From positions 1,798,001 through 1,862,000 of the forward strand of contig JAHDWB010000001.1 of assembly GCA_023382595.1 (NCBI GenBank): a stretch of DNA of 64,000 bases, read 5' to 3'. The stretch comes from Anaerolineales bacterium. Lineage in GTDB: Bacteria > Chloroflexota > Anaerolineae > Anaerolineales > Villigracilaceae. Shown piece by piece: positions 17,246 to 26,059 of the stretch; within the stretch, counting starts at the first letter, position 1, and the number at the start of each line of letters is the position of its first letter. A program made the translations under genes and the position numbers. Below the pieces are notes generated by a model. It was not told where the DNA came from. It did no database searches and was given only the letters and a program-made list of their open reading frames with translations.

Positions 17246-17578
17246 TTATTCAACATCGATGCTTTCCACTTGAAACTCATTGCCTTTGCTGATGCGTACA
17301 GAGATGCTGGAACAGGATGGACAGGTGAACGTCTCGCCGTTCGGGCGGAAGACATGTCCGCAGGCACAGCAGGTCATTTCGCCGGGGATGCGTTCGATGT
17401 GAAGCATCGAACCTTCCGCAAGCGTATCTTTCGAGATGATGTCCCAATAGAACTGGACCGAGTCATCCACGATGGATGAAAACTGCCCGATCACCAGATT
17501 GATCTTTTTTATCTTTCTGGCGCCGGCGTTCGTCAACGCAATATCGAGAATACCCTGTGTAATCGAGAGTTCGTGCAT
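17246..17578 (-). CDS. hypA: Hydrogenase nickel incorporation protein HypA
   Basis: This 110-aa metallochaperone begins MHELSITQGIL, with the N-terminal nickel-binding Met-His-Glu. It contains two CxxC pairs (CCACGH and CPSC, about residues 70-90) that form the structural zinc site. It acts with HypB in nickel insertion. It follows the maturation protease gene by 47 bases and precedes hypB in the same operon. Confidence 0.95.
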   Translation of the reverse strand: MHELSITQGILDIALTNAGARKIKKINLVIGQFSSIVDDSVQFYWDIISKDTLAEGSMLHIERIPGEMTCCACGHVFRPNGETFTCPSCSSISVRISKGNEFQVESIDVE

Positions 17579-17625
17579 CGCCTTAAAATTACCCCCTTAT
17601 TGGTCTTATTCCAAGATGGATAAAG

Positions 17626-18123
17626 TCACCCTTGCGGCTGATATTCTTCTTTATGGTTTGTGACTTGTTTAAGCAGGTCAATTACAACCCTTGCCGCGAA
17701 CGGGACGGCATCCGCGACGGGCGGTGAAAGGGTTTCACTGAAATCATACACCCGCCTTGTCACGATCCCGATGATGCTCACCTCATCAGGCAGTTTCGCG
17801 CCCATCGACCTGCCCAGTTCGAGCGCATTCTGAAGGGATGTGTCATGCGAGCTGGCGGTGTGGAACGCGGAATAGTTTGGAAGATCGCTCAACTTCAAAA
17901 CTAGGATGGAGCCGGACTGGTCATTCGACGCAAACGCATCCACCAGGATCGCGCGGTCATAACCGATTAAATGCTCCATCAATCCCAGTCCGCCCAATGA
18001 CAGGCATTGGATGTCCACCGGAACATCGGGCGTCAACTGTTTTTTGACCTCTTCAATGACCTTCCAGCCGACACCGTCATCACCAAGGATTGGATTGCCG
18101 AGCCCCACCACGATGGTTTTCAT
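17626..18123 (-). CDS. Hydrogenase maturation protease
   Basis: This 165-aa endopeptidase of the HyaD/HycI/FrhD family clips the C-terminal tail of the NiFe large subunit after nickel insertion. MKTIVVGLGNPILGDDGVGW at the N-terminus is the family signature; the Asp in GDDGVG and the Asp in AILVDAF are nickel-sensing ligands. The expected partner is the large subunit 40 bases upstream, whose precursor has a 27-residue tail after DPCFGCATH. The individual family name was not assigned because homologues are named by their hydrogenase. Confidence 0.92.
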   Translation of the reverse strand: MKTIVVGLGNPILGDDGVGWKVIEEVKKQLTPDVPVDIQCLSLGGLGLMEHLIGYDRAILVDAFASNDQSGSILVLKLSDLPNYSAFHTASSHDTSLQNALELGRSMGAKLPDEVSIIGIVTRRVYDFSETLSPPVADAVPFAARVVIDLLKQVTNHKEEYQPQG

Positions 18124-18163
18124 ATCGACGCTCGCTTCATTCCCAGCCGGGACTTGATCCCGT

Positions 18164-19630
18164 TCAACAAAACTGCCTCAACACCTCAAGCGGATTCCCG
18201 TCCGCGTCAAATATTTTGATCTCCAATGGCATTTGTCCCGGCAGGGAGTGAGTTGCGCACCCGAAACATGGATCGTAAGCGCGGAACGCCATCTCCACCA
18301 TGTTGAGCAAACCTTCGTTGACGACCCCATCCTTGATCAGGCTGCGCGCCGCTTTGTTCGTGGACATCTGGATCGGGGCGTAGTTGTTGGTCGTGCCGAC
18401 GATGAGATTCGCTTTGGTCACGATCCCCCGCTCATCGGTCCAGTAATGATGCGTGAGCGTCCCGCGCGGCGCTTCGACGATGCCAATGCCTTCGGTCGGG
18501 ATCCCGGTCGGTTTGGCATGCACATCCGGCGAAGTGATATCGAAATCCGTCACCAATTCCACCCAGCGTTCGGCGGCGTAGAGCAGTTCGATCAGGCGTG
18601 CCCAGTGCGTGGCGAGGCGCTGATGGACAGGCTTGCCGCCGAGCGTGGCGTAGAATTTTTCGTAGTGCTCCTGCGCGAGCGGAGTTGCCATGCCATCCGC
18701 GGCATTGAGGCGCGAGAGCGGTGTTGCCATGTACACGCCAGAATCTTCGCCATCCTCGAAGCCCTTCCAGCCGATGTTTTTGAGATATGGGAACTTGAGA
18801 TACGTCCACGGCTCGACGTGTTCGGCGATATGGTTCATGTATTCATGCGGCGCGTATTTGATGAATTCCTTTCCGTTCGGGTCGGTGACGCGCACCCTGC
18901 CGTCGTAGAAATTGACTTGGTTATTCTCGTCCACCAAACCCATCGAATAGGTACGATGCGTGTACACGTCGCCGAGGATCAAGTCTACGTACGCCTTGTT
19001 GCCCAACACAATGTCGTTGAAGAGTTGCAGGCTGAACTGCGCAAACTCCACCGCCCACTTGCCCATCTCTTCGATCTCTTTACGCTGTTCTTCCGTGATG
19101 CCCTTTGTGACCCCGCCGGGAATGGACGAACATGGATGCACCTTGCGCCCGCCGATCATCTCGACGACAGTATGTCCATACTTCCGCATCTGGATGACCT
19201 TGCCGCCGATTTCCAGCCCGACCTTGTGGATCACGCCGAGGATGTTGCGTTCAGCGACGGGCGCATCGGGTCCCATCACGAAATCGGGACCGCCCAGCGC
19301 GTAGAAGTGGGTCGTGTGGTCAGTGCAGTAGAACGCCATGTACAGCAGTTCGCGCAGCAACTTCGCCGTGCGCGGCGGATCGACCTTATAGACCGCATCC
19401 GCCGCCTTGGATGCCGCCATGTGATGTGCCTCGGGGCACACGCCGCAGATGCGATTTGTGATGAGTGGCATTTCCTCGATGGGACGTCCCACTACAAAGC
19501 GCTCGAAGCCGCGCAGTTCTGGAATCTGAAAATAGGAGTTGGCAACATTCCCCTGATCATCAAGGAATATTTCGATCTTGCCGTGTCCTTCGAGACGGGT
19601 AATGGGGTCAATCGTGATTCGTTGGGTCAT
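18164..19630 (-). CDS. mvhA: NiFe hydrogenase large subunit, group 3 (MvhA-like)
   Basis: The 488-aa catalytic subunit carries both nickel-binding motifs: RICGVCPEAHH (about residues 61-71) and DPCFGCATHS near the C-terminus. The L2 motif form DPCxxCATH is usual for group 3 cytoplasmic hydrogenases. Cleavage after that His would remove a 27-residue extension ending RQFC. No signal peptide is seen, consistent with a cytoplasmic enzyme. Adjacent mvhG, mvhD and hdrABC point to group 3c (Mvh), which feeds H2 electrons to HdrA. A group 3d HoxH-type role is disfavoured because no diaphorase (HoxFU) genes are present. Confidence 0.93.
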   Translation of the reverse strand: MTQRITIDPITRLEGHGKIEIFLDDQGNVANSYFQIPELRGFERFVVGRPIEEMPLITNRICGVCPEAHHMAASKAADAVYKVDPPRTAKLLRELLYMAFYCTDHTTHFYALGGPDFVMGPDAPVAERNILGVIHKVGLEIGGKVIQMRKYGHTVVEMIGGRKVHPCSSIPGGVTKGITEEQRKEIEEMGKWAVEFAQFSLQLFNDIVLGNKAYVDLILGDVYTHRTYSMGLVDENNQVNFYDGRVRVTDPNGKEFIKYAPHEYMNHIAEHVEPWTYLKFPYLKNIGWKGFEDGEDSGVYMATPLSRLNAADGMATPLAQEHYEKFYATLGGKPVHQRLATHWARLIELLYAAERWVELVTDFDITSPDVHAKPTGIPTEGIGIVEAPRGTLTHHYWTDERGIVTKANLIVGTTNNYAPIQMSTNKAARSLIKDGVVNEGLLNMVEMAFRAYDPCFGCATHSLPGQMPLEIKIFDADGNPLEVLRQFC

Positions 19631-19703
19631 GGCGGCTCCAATCCGAGATATTGGGTGCGTGATCTGAAGCAGGTTTTATCTATGAGGTATTGCCTGTCAA
19701 CTA

Positions 19704-19955
19704 TTATTTTTCCAGGGATGATGCGTCGTCGTGCAGTTCCTTGATGAGATGCGCCCGCGCAGACACCTCCTCCATTTTGAGAGAGGCATACTGCGAGGCT
19801 TCCTTCATCAACTTTTCTGCAACATCGGCTGGCAATTTCCTGACTTCTTCCAATGTGCAGCCCTTTTCATGCAGATATTCTTCGATAAGGGCTTTTTCAA
19901 GCAGGGCATTGCGGTCTTCAATGGGTTCGGTGTTTTCGATCGGTTTTGTAGTCAT
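19704..19955 (-). CDS. Small acidic helical protein in hydrogenase operon, unknown
   Basis: This 83-aa protein lies between mvhG and mvhA in the same direction. It is highly charged and predicted mostly helical (ALLEKALIEEYLHEKGCTLE, then RKLPADVAEKLMKEASQYA). It has one Cys and no membrane segment or known domain. Its minus-strand start is preceded by AGGAGG (about 19961-19966). Its fixed place in an operon of subunits and assembly factors suggests a chaperone or accessory subunit, but nothing in the sequence shows this. Confidence 0.8.
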   Translation of the reverse strand: MTTKPIENTEPIEDRNALLEKALIEEYLHEKGCTLEEVRKLPADVAEKLMKEASQYASLKMEEVSARAHLIKELHDDASSLEK

Positions 19956-19995
19956 GTCATCCTCCTTTATGATGGCTTGACGTACGTATGAAATG

Positions 19996-20994
19996 TTATT
20001 TCACCTTCCAGGCTTCCCTATTCGCCTTGAGCAGGGATCCTGCCAAATTGAAACGGTACACCTGCCCGGTCGGGTCGGGGATGCCGTCCAGGATGCGGTC
20101 TATTTCCTCGGGCTCGGTTGCATCGATCACAGACGAGAACGCCGTGATGAGGCGCGCGCCGTAATCCATCACACCCTCGGCGGGACCGTAACAGCCGATG
20201 CACTGCGCTCCCACACCCGGACAGCGGGCGTTGCATCCACTGCGCGTGGCGGGACCGTTGCACGGGATTCCCTGTTCGAGCAGGCACAAGGTTGAGTCAA
20301 CCGGCGCGATGTCCTGAATGCGTTTGAATTCCTTGATGACTTTGACATTCCGAGCACGCGGACATTCATCACAGACCGTCGAATCACCCGCGCCGATAAC
20401 GGATCCCTTCGGCGGAAGTTCCGCTTCACCCTTGACCACTTTAATGACCAGATCCACTACCGCCGCAATTTGATGCGACTCCGGTGGACAGCCCGGCATG
20501 TAGTAATCCACATCCACAACGAGATCGAGCGGACGCAGAACTTTTTCGATCTTGGGAATACGCAGTTCGCCCTCGGGCACATCGAACGATACGCGCGGAT
20601 AAATCTCGTTCGGATTATCTGTCGTGATGGTATTGAACGCCGTGTGGACGATCTCGCCTACCGGACTGAGGTTTGCCAGCCCGGGGATGCAGCCTTCACT
20701 GGCGCAGGAGCCAAAGGCGACTAGAATCTTCGATTTCCGACGCAGCAATTTGGCGATGTGCTCATTCTCATCGTTGCGGATTCCGCCGTTGAAGAGCGTG
20801 AGCAGGATCGAGCCGTCTTCCATTGATTCGACATCTTTGTATTTCGCGTCCATCGCCACGGGCCAGAAGACAACATCAAAGTTGGCATCCACGTCCAAAA
20901 TCTTCTCGTGGATGTTCAATACGGCGATCTCGCATCCGCCACAGGATGCCGCCCAGTACATGGCGAATTTGGGTTTATTGCCGTTAACAGTCAT
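19996..20994 (-). CDS. mvhG: NiFe hydrogenase small subunit (MvhG-like)
   Basis: This 332-aa iron-sulfur subunit relays electrons from the NiFe site. The proximal cluster ligands are in ASCGGCEIAVL (about residues 16-26), FGSCASEGCIPG and YMPGCPPE. Further cysteines, in CDECPRARN, NGPATRSGCNARCPGVGAQC and IGCYGPAEG, form the additional clusters typical of F420-non-reducing and related group 3 small subunits. There is no Tat signal, consistent with a cytoplasmic complex. Its start overlaps the end of mvhD by four bases. Confidence 0.92.
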   Translation of the reverse strand: MTVNGNKPKFAMYWAASCGGCEIAVLNIHEKILDVDANFDVVFWPVAMDAKYKDVESMEDGSILLTLFNGGIRNDENEHIAKLLRRKSKILVAFGSCASEGCIPGLANLSPVGEIVHTAFNTITTDNPNEIYPRVSFDVPEGELRIPKIEKVLRPLDLVVDVDYYMPGCPPESHQIAAVVDLVIKVVKGEAELPPKGSVIGAGDSTVCDECPRARNVKVIKEFKRIQDIAPVDSTLCLLEQGIPCNGPATRSGCNARCPGVGAQCIGCYGPAEGVMDYGARLITAFSSVIDATEPEEIDRILDGIPDPTGQVYRFNLAGSLLKANREAWKVK

Positions 20995-21458
20995 GCCGCC
21001 ACCTCCTCATGTACTGGCTCACTGACATCTGGTAACCGCTCACCGGCTTTGCCCCAGTTCAACGGACCGAGTTTACGAATCTCCTCCACGAAAGCCGTAG
21101 TCTCTGCCGCGAAACGCGCGCCCTCCGCAGCGCTTGCCCACACGAGTTTGACCCGTTCAGGTTCGATACCCAAACCCGCGAGCACGCGTCGGAGCAGGAG
21201 AAAACGGCGCAGCGCCTTGTAATTCTGCTCGATGTAATGGCATTCACCCGGATGACAGCCTGTGATCATCACGCCGTCTGCGCCGCCTGAAAGAGCACGC
21301 AGGACAAAGGTCGGGTCGAGGCGCCCGGAACACATCAGGCGGATGAGCCGCACATTCGGCGCATACTTCATACGCGCTGTCCCCGCCAAATCCGAGGCGC
21401 GGTAACTGCACCAGTTGCAGGTGAAGCCGATGATGGTCGGTTCGAATTGGTCGGTCAT
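20991..21458 (-). CDS. mvhD: Hydrogenase iron-sulfur subunit MvhD
   Basis: MvhD is the small [2Fe-2S] protein that links the hydrogenase to HdrA. The 155-aa chain has cysteines in FTCNWCSYRASD, RLMCSGRLDP and GCHPGECHYIEQNYKALRR, the family pattern. The ATG at 21458 is preferred because AAGGAG is eight bases upstream; an ATG nine bases earlier is too close to it. It sits between hdrA and mvhG with a four-base overlap to mvhG, as expected for subunits made in equal amounts. Confidence 0.93.
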   Translation of the reverse strand: MTDQFEPTIIGFTCNWCSYRASDLAGTARMKYAPNVRLIRLMCSGRLDPTFVLRALSGGADGVMITGCHPGECHYIEQNYKALRRFLLLRRVLAGLGIEPERVKLVWASAAEGARFAAETTAFVEEIRKLGPLNWGKAGERLPDVSEPVHEEVAA

Positions 21459-21470
21459 GGCATCCACTCC

Positions 21471-23468
21471 TTACGCTTCCACTGGTTCGAGATTGCGCAT
21501 CAACAGCCCGTCGATCTGCGCGATGATCTGCTCGTTGCTGAAGCCCGTGCCGCTGATCGCGCCCGCAGGACAAGCCGCCACGCACGTGCCGCAACCCTGA
21601 CAGAGCGCGGGGTTGATCTCGGAGACGTTGTCATCGGCGAGGAATGCGATGGCGTTGAACGGACACAGCCCGTTACAGATGCGGCAGCCCGAGCACGTTT
21701 CTTTATTGACGGTTGCCTTGATCGGTTCAAGCGCAACTTCCTTCTGCAAAATTTTGTCCAGCACACGGGCAGATGCTGCCGCGCCCTGCGCCACACTCGA
21801 TGGGATATCCTTCGGTCCCTGCGCACAGCCGACGATGTAAATGCCTTCGGTCATCGTGGCGACGGGGTCGAGTTTGGGATGTTTCTCCGTGAACCAGCCA
21901 TCAGTGGAGCACGAGATGCCGAACATCTTGCCAACTTCCTTGGCATCGTGACGCGGCTGTAATCCGCTGGAGAGGATTACCATATCCACAGGGATGCGTC
22001 TCTGCTTGCCAGCCAGCGTGTCTTCGGTCTGGATGATCAGCTTGCCTTTTTCGTTGGAATAGCGCGCCGCATCTGTGACCTCCGCCACTTTGCCACGCAC
22101 GAACAATGTGCCTTCCTCCAGCACACGTTGATAGAACTCGTCGTACGCCTTGTACGCGGTGCGCATGTCAATGTAGAAGTTGTAGACTGTCGCGCCTGTG
22201 CGTTCATGCACGAGATGTGCGAACTTCAAACCCTGCATACAGCAGATGACCGAACAGTAGTTGTTGAAGTTTCGGTCGCGCGAGCCAACGCAATGGATGA
22301 TGCCGACCGATTTCGGGACTGTCTTTCCATCGCGCAAAACGATATTTCCAGTAGTTGGTCCCGCCGCGTTGGACAATCGCTCGAACTCCAGACTCGTAAA
22401 TACGTTCGGCAGTCGTCCATAGCCGTAATTACTCACGCGCCGCGCATCGAATAGGTCATAGCCTGTGGCAAGGATGATGTTGCCGACTTCGACATTCAAC
22501 AACTGATCCTGCTGGTTGAAATCGATCGCGTTGGTCGGACAGAATTTCTCGCACGCCTTGCAGGTCCCTTTTTCGAAATAGGTGCAGTTTTCCTTGTCCA
22601 TCACGGGATAGTTCGGCACGGCTTGCGCGAACGGTGTATAGACCGCCTTGCGGTATCCCAGCCCCGCTTCGTACACATCGTCAATGACCTTCTTTGGGCA
22701 TTTCTCCTGGCAGATGCCGCAGCCCGTGCAAAGTTCTTCGTTGATAAAGCGCGCCTTCTTTTTAATCGTCACGTTGAAATTGCCGACATATCCCGCCACG
22801 TTCACCACTTCGCTCCACGTCAGCAACGTGATGTTCGGATGCGTCCCCGCTTCCACCATGCGCGGCGTGAGAATACAAGCTGAACAATCCAGCGTCGGGA
22901 AGGTCTTGTCGAACTGCGCCATGTGTCCGCCGATGGACGGCTCGCGTTCAACCAGATACACATGGAAGCCCGCGTTCGCAATCTCCAAAGCGGATTGAAT
23001 GCCCGCAATCCCTCCGCCCACCACCAATGTATTTGGATTAATTGGAACTTTTATTTCTTCCAGCGGACGGTTCTCGATCACCCTCGACACCGCGCCGGAT
23101 ACCACCGCCTTTGACTTCGCCGTGGCGACGGCTTTGTCCGTATGTACCCACGAGACTTGCTCGCGGATCGAAGCGAGTTCCATCAAGTACGGATTCAAGC
23201 CCGCGTTCTGCGCCGCGATGCGGAAAGTCTTCTCGTGCAAATGAGGCGAGCATGCCGCCACCACAACGCGCGTCAAACCAAGTTCTTTGATGTCTTTCTC
23301 GATCAACTCCTGCCCAAGGCTGGAGCACATGAACTTGTAATCACGCGCCACGATCACGCCCTGACGACCGAGCTTCTCCGCCGCCCACTTGGCGACATCC
23401 TCGACACCCACCACACCCGCGATATTCGACCCGCAGTGACAGACATAGACACCGATTTTCTCTGTCAT
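21471..23468 (-). CDS. hdrA: Heterodisulfide reductase subunit A-like flavoprotein (HdrA)
   Basis: HdrA carries the FAD that bifurcates electrons in MvhADG-HdrABC complexes. In 665 aa: an N-terminal Cys-containing region (GVYVCHCGSNIAGVVGV and RDYKFMCSSLG), a thioredoxin-reductase-like FAD domain (LVVGGGIAGIQSALEIANAG, about 148-168), ferredoxin-type cysteines (CTGCGICQEKCPKK and CKACEKFCPTNA, about 245-315), and a C-terminal two-cluster ferredoxin domain (CSGCRICNGLCPFNA, CQGCGTCVAACPAGA). It is close to methanogen HdrA in layout. In a bacterium the disulfide substrate is not CoM-CoB and remains unknown. It overlaps hdrB by four bases. Confidence 0.93.
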   Translation of the reverse strand: MTEKIGVYVCHCGSNIAGVVGVEDVAKWAAEKLGRQGVIVARDYKFMCSSLGQELIEKDIKELGLTRVVVAACSPHLHEKTFRIAAQNAGLNPYLMELASIREQVSWVHTDKAVATAKSKAVVSGAVSRVIENRPLEEIKVPINPNTLVVGGGIAGIQSALEIANAGFHVYLVEREPSIGGHMAQFDKTFPTLDCSACILTPRMVEAGTHPNITLLTWSEVVNVAGYVGNFNVTIKKKARFINEELCTGCGICQEKCPKKVIDDVYEAGLGYRKAVYTPFAQAVPNYPVMDKENCTYFEKGTCKACEKFCPTNAIDFNQQDQLLNVEVGNIILATGYDLFDARRVSNYGYGRLPNVFTSLEFERLSNAAGPTTGNIVLRDGKTVPKSVGIIHCVGSRDRNFNNYCSVICCMQGLKFAHLVHERTGATVYNFYIDMRTAYKAYDEFYQRVLEEGTLFVRGKVAEVTDAARYSNEKGKLIIQTEDTLAGKQRRIPVDMVILSSGLQPRHDAKEVGKMFGISCSTDGWFTEKHPKLDPVATMTEGIYIVGCAQGPKDIPSSVAQGAAASARVLDKILQKEVALEPIKATVNKETCSGCRICNGLCPFNAIAFLADDNVSEINPALCQGCGTCVAACPAGAISGTGFSNEQIIAQIDGLLMRNLEPVEA

Positions 23469-24460
23469 TTCACCGCCTCCTTCCTGTCCTCATGCTTGGT
23501 CCAGCGACGCGGCATCGGCAGCCCCTCATCCTTTTTTCTTGGCGCGGCGGGCTCCTGCGTGACAGGCACTTCCACGCCGATGTGTGCCAACGCATTGCGC
23601 GAGTTGACCAGTTCCGCGCCGATACCCAGTTCCTTCGGCTCGCGCCCGAACGCCAGCCCCATCAACTGCGTGAAGAACAGGATTGGCATGTGATAATCCG
23701 TGCCGAAGAAATTGTTCATTTCATTTTGATAAGCATCTACGTTCATCTGGCACATCGGGCAGACCGTGACCATCATCTGTGCGCCGCGTTCGTCTGCATC
23801 AGCCACGAGTCGGCGGATGAGTTCAAAAGCAGTTTCGGGTCCGATCTGAGTCATATGTCCACCGCAACAACTGGTCGTGAGCGGATAATCGATCACGTCC
23901 GCGCCCAAGGCTCGCAGCAAGTCATCCAATTCGGTGGGATGCTCATGGTCCGACCAGCGATGCTGGTAATCGGGTCGCGGTAACATGCAACCCATGTACG
24001 GCACGACCTTGAGCCCCGTCAACGGGCGCACGACGGCATTCCGTATTTTCTCCAGCCCCACGTCATAGACCAGAATATCGATCAGGTGACGCACATCCAG
24101 CGTTCCGGGAACATAGTGAAGTCCGCCTGCCGCGAGCGCCTCGTTGACCTTCTCGCCCAGCGCCGGACGCTCATCCATATAATGATCCGCCTTCGCAAGG
24201 TTGAGATAGCAAGCCGAGCAGGGAGCAACGACCGTGCGCGTGCCGTTTTTCTGCTTTGACGCCAGCGCCAGATTGCGAGCGATCAATGAATACGCAGGAA
24301 TCAGGTTGATGCCGAGATACTCCGTCGCGCCACAGCAGTTCCAATCATCGATCTCTTCAAAGTGCAGATCCAGCGGCTCAAGGATCGTGTTCATGGACTC
24401 CATGTATGCCTTTGCGCTGGATTCCATCGAACAACCCGGGTACAAAAGATATTTGTTCAT
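23465..24460 (-). CDS. hdrB: Heterodisulfide reductase subunit B-like protein (HdrB)
   Basis: HdrB holds two noncubane [4Fe-4S] clusters that reduce a disulfide in methanogens. Both CCG domains are complete in the 331 aa: the first with Cys in YPGCSMES, DWNCCGATEYLG and PCSAC; the second with MGCMLPRP, TTSCCGGHMTQ and CPMC. All ten expected cysteines seem present, so catalytic competence is likely. The C-terminal 40 residues are a Pro/Lys-rich tail. Overlaps of four bases with hdrA and hdrC indicate translational coupling. Confidence 0.93.
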   Translation of the reverse strand: MNKYLLYPGCSMESSAKAYMESMNTILEPLDLHFEEIDDWNCCGATEYLGINLIPAYSLIARNLALASKQKNGTRTVVAPCSACYLNLAKADHYMDERPALGEKVNEALAAGGLHYVPGTLDVRHLIDILVYDVGLEKIRNAVVRPLTGLKVVPYMGCMLPRPDYQHRWSDHEHPTELDDLLRALGADVIDYPLTTSCCGGHMTQIGPETAFELIRRLVADADERGAQMMVTVCPMCQMNVDAYQNEMNNFFGTDYHMPILFFTQLMGLAFGREPKELGIGAELVNSRNALAHIGVEVPVTQEPAAPRKKDEGLPMPRRWTKHEDRKEAVK

Positions 24461-25053
24461 GAGGTCATCTCCAACTGCTTGGCGTGGTCCAATATCTTCG
24501 TTAATTGATCCATTTGCTTGATCTTTTTCGGTATCAGCGCCATGCGTCCCTTTGTGATCATCCCCAACCCCATCGGCATCATGCCCGGCAGTCTGAGTGG
24601 AAAGTGTTTCAAGTAATGACGCGAAGCCAGCCCCATTTCAAAACTGCGTCCGTAGGTCTCGACCATATCCACGAAGGTCTGCGAAAAATCCGGCGCGGTG
24701 GAGTTTTCGTACAACTTCTCCTTGATCGCCATGCCCTTGAGCGTGTACATCACATCTGCAATGTGCACCTCCTGCGGACAACGCACCACGCAGTGATAGC
24801 ACGAGACGCAGATCCATTGCGTGTTGCTCCGCAGCACCTCCTCGCGCATCCCCGCCCTCAGCATCGCAAACAACATGCGCGGCGTATGATCCATGTCCTG
24901 TGCCGCGGGACAGGACCCGCCGCACGTCCCGCACTGGATGCACATCTCCAGCCGCGAAACTCCCGCAGTCTTCATACTGACTTCATGCAATAGGGAAAGG
25001 TCTTCCTCGTGGGTTAATCCCGCGCGGACCCGTTCATCTGTCATGTGGGGCAT
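24457..25053 (-). CDS. hdrC: Heterodisulfide reductase subunit C-like protein (HdrC)
   Basis: HdrC passes electrons from HdrA to HdrB through two [4Fe-4S] clusters. Cysteine motifs CIQCGTCGGSCP and CVSCYHCVVRCP (about residues 38-90) are visible, with a helical C-terminal half. The ATG at 25053 (198 aa, MPHMTDER) is chosen because GGAGG sits five bases upstream; an earlier in-frame ATG at 25077 has no ribosome-binding site. It is the first gene of the minus-strand operon, so the promoter should lie between 25054 and about 25170. Confidence 0.92.
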   Translation of the reverse strand: MPHMTDERVRAGLTHEEDLSLLHEVSMKTAGVSRLEMCIQCGTCGGSCPAAQDMDHTPRMLFAMLRAGMREEVLRSNTQWICVSCYHCVVRCPQEVHIADVMYTLKGMAIKEKLYENSTAPDFSQTFVDMVETYGRSFEMGLASRHYLKHFPLRLPGMMPMGLGMITKGRMALIPKKIKQMDQLTKILDHAKQLEMTS

Positions 25054-25276
25054 AGGAGCCTCCGTGCCGTAACTCATACAATTACAATCAATTGCTGCTC
25101 GGCATAATCCATTCGCAGTGAAGATAAACCTCCCCCATGATTATTATTGGATAGCGGTCTGAACAAATATAGTGATAAAGGTAACAATGCGTCCTGACGA
25201 ATATCCCTCTCTAATTTTGTGGGGAGAAATTTCCGAATCGGCGGGAGCAAGAAGTGATGTAGAATGGGGCAATAGA

Positions 25277-26032
25277 ATGAAAAAGGGACTTTCCACCTCT
25301 AAACTCCAATCTGAGCTCTCCGACCTCGGCTTGAGCAAACGCCTTGTGCTGGTGCATGCCTCCCCCGTCGTGGATGCGCCGTCCCTGGTGGATGCCCTGC
25401 TTGCCTCCACCAGCGGATTCATCACGCCGACGTTCACGCCCAAATCCCTGCTGCCGTTGGAGTTCCATCCTGCCCGCCCACAAGCGGATGTGGACTCGCA
25501 TGCAAAAGTGTTTCATCCAGCCATGCCCGCGGACGAGGCGTTGGGTGGTTTTGCCGAGCTTGTCCGTAACCATCCAAAGGCGTTGCGGTCTGTCCACCCT
25601 GTTTTGTCGTTTGCAGGGATCAACGCCAATGAGGCCATTCAGGCACAGACAGTGCATGAGCTCTACGCGCCGATCGCAACCCTTGCGGAGCAGGATGGCG
25701 TGGTGCTGCTGATCGGGTTGGACCAGCGCGTTAATTTCAGCATTCATTATGGGGAAAAACTTGCAGGGCGGATGCAATTCATCCGCTGGGCATTGACCGG
25801 GGATGGAATCGTGGAATGCCCCAGCTTCCCCGGCGACTCGGAAGGCTTCAATGTCATTGCGCCCGATATCAAATCCATCACCCGCCGCGCAGACGTGGGC
25901 GGTGTGGAGATTCGGGCAATTCCGCTCAAGAATCTATTGAGTGCTGTAGTGAATAAAATCCACGAAAACGCCTATGCACTGCTGTGCGGCAGAGCCGATT
26001 GCGAGCGCTGTGAAGCAGTGCGGTGGGGGTAA
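25277..26032 (+). CDS. AAC(3)-family N-acetyltransferase
   Basis: The 251-aa product belongs to the antibiotic N3-acetyltransferase fold (YokD/AAC(3)). The N-terminal half reads LVLVHASPVVDAPSLVDALL, then FITPTFTPKSLLPLEFHPA. HPVLSFAGINANEAI carries the typical His-Pro of the acetyl-CoA region, and VVLLIGLDQRVNFSIHYGEK the active-site His region. Chromosomal members of this family occur widely and need not give aminoglycoside resistance; the substrate is unknown. The frame is open back to 25172, but the family N-terminus and length fit the ATG at 25277. The C-terminal CGRADCERCEAVRWG is Cys-rich. Confidence 0.78.
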   Translation: MKKGLSTSKLQSELSDLGLSKRLVLVHASPVVDAPSLVDALLASTSGFITPTFTPKSLLPLEFHPARPQADVDSHAKVFHPAMPADEALGGFAELVRNHPKALRSVHPVLSFAGINANEAIQAQTVHELYAPIATLAEQDGVVLLIGLDQRVNFSIHYGEKLAGRMQFIRWALTGDGIVECPSFPGDSEGFNVIAPDIKSITRRADVGGVEIRAIPLKNLLSAVVNKIHENAYALLCGRADCERCEAVRWG

Positions 26033-26059
26033 GCGATCAAGCTGACGAACGACGTCTTG

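Noticed and set aside
18233-19744. 503-codon plus-strand open frame opposite mvhA
   Set aside because: Shadow of the hydrogenase large subunit; composition is skewed to His/Arg/Val and no motif is seen.
25277-26032. Aminoglycoside resistance gene
   Set aside because: The fold fits AAC(3), but chromosomal homologues are widespread and no resistance context or mobile element is present.
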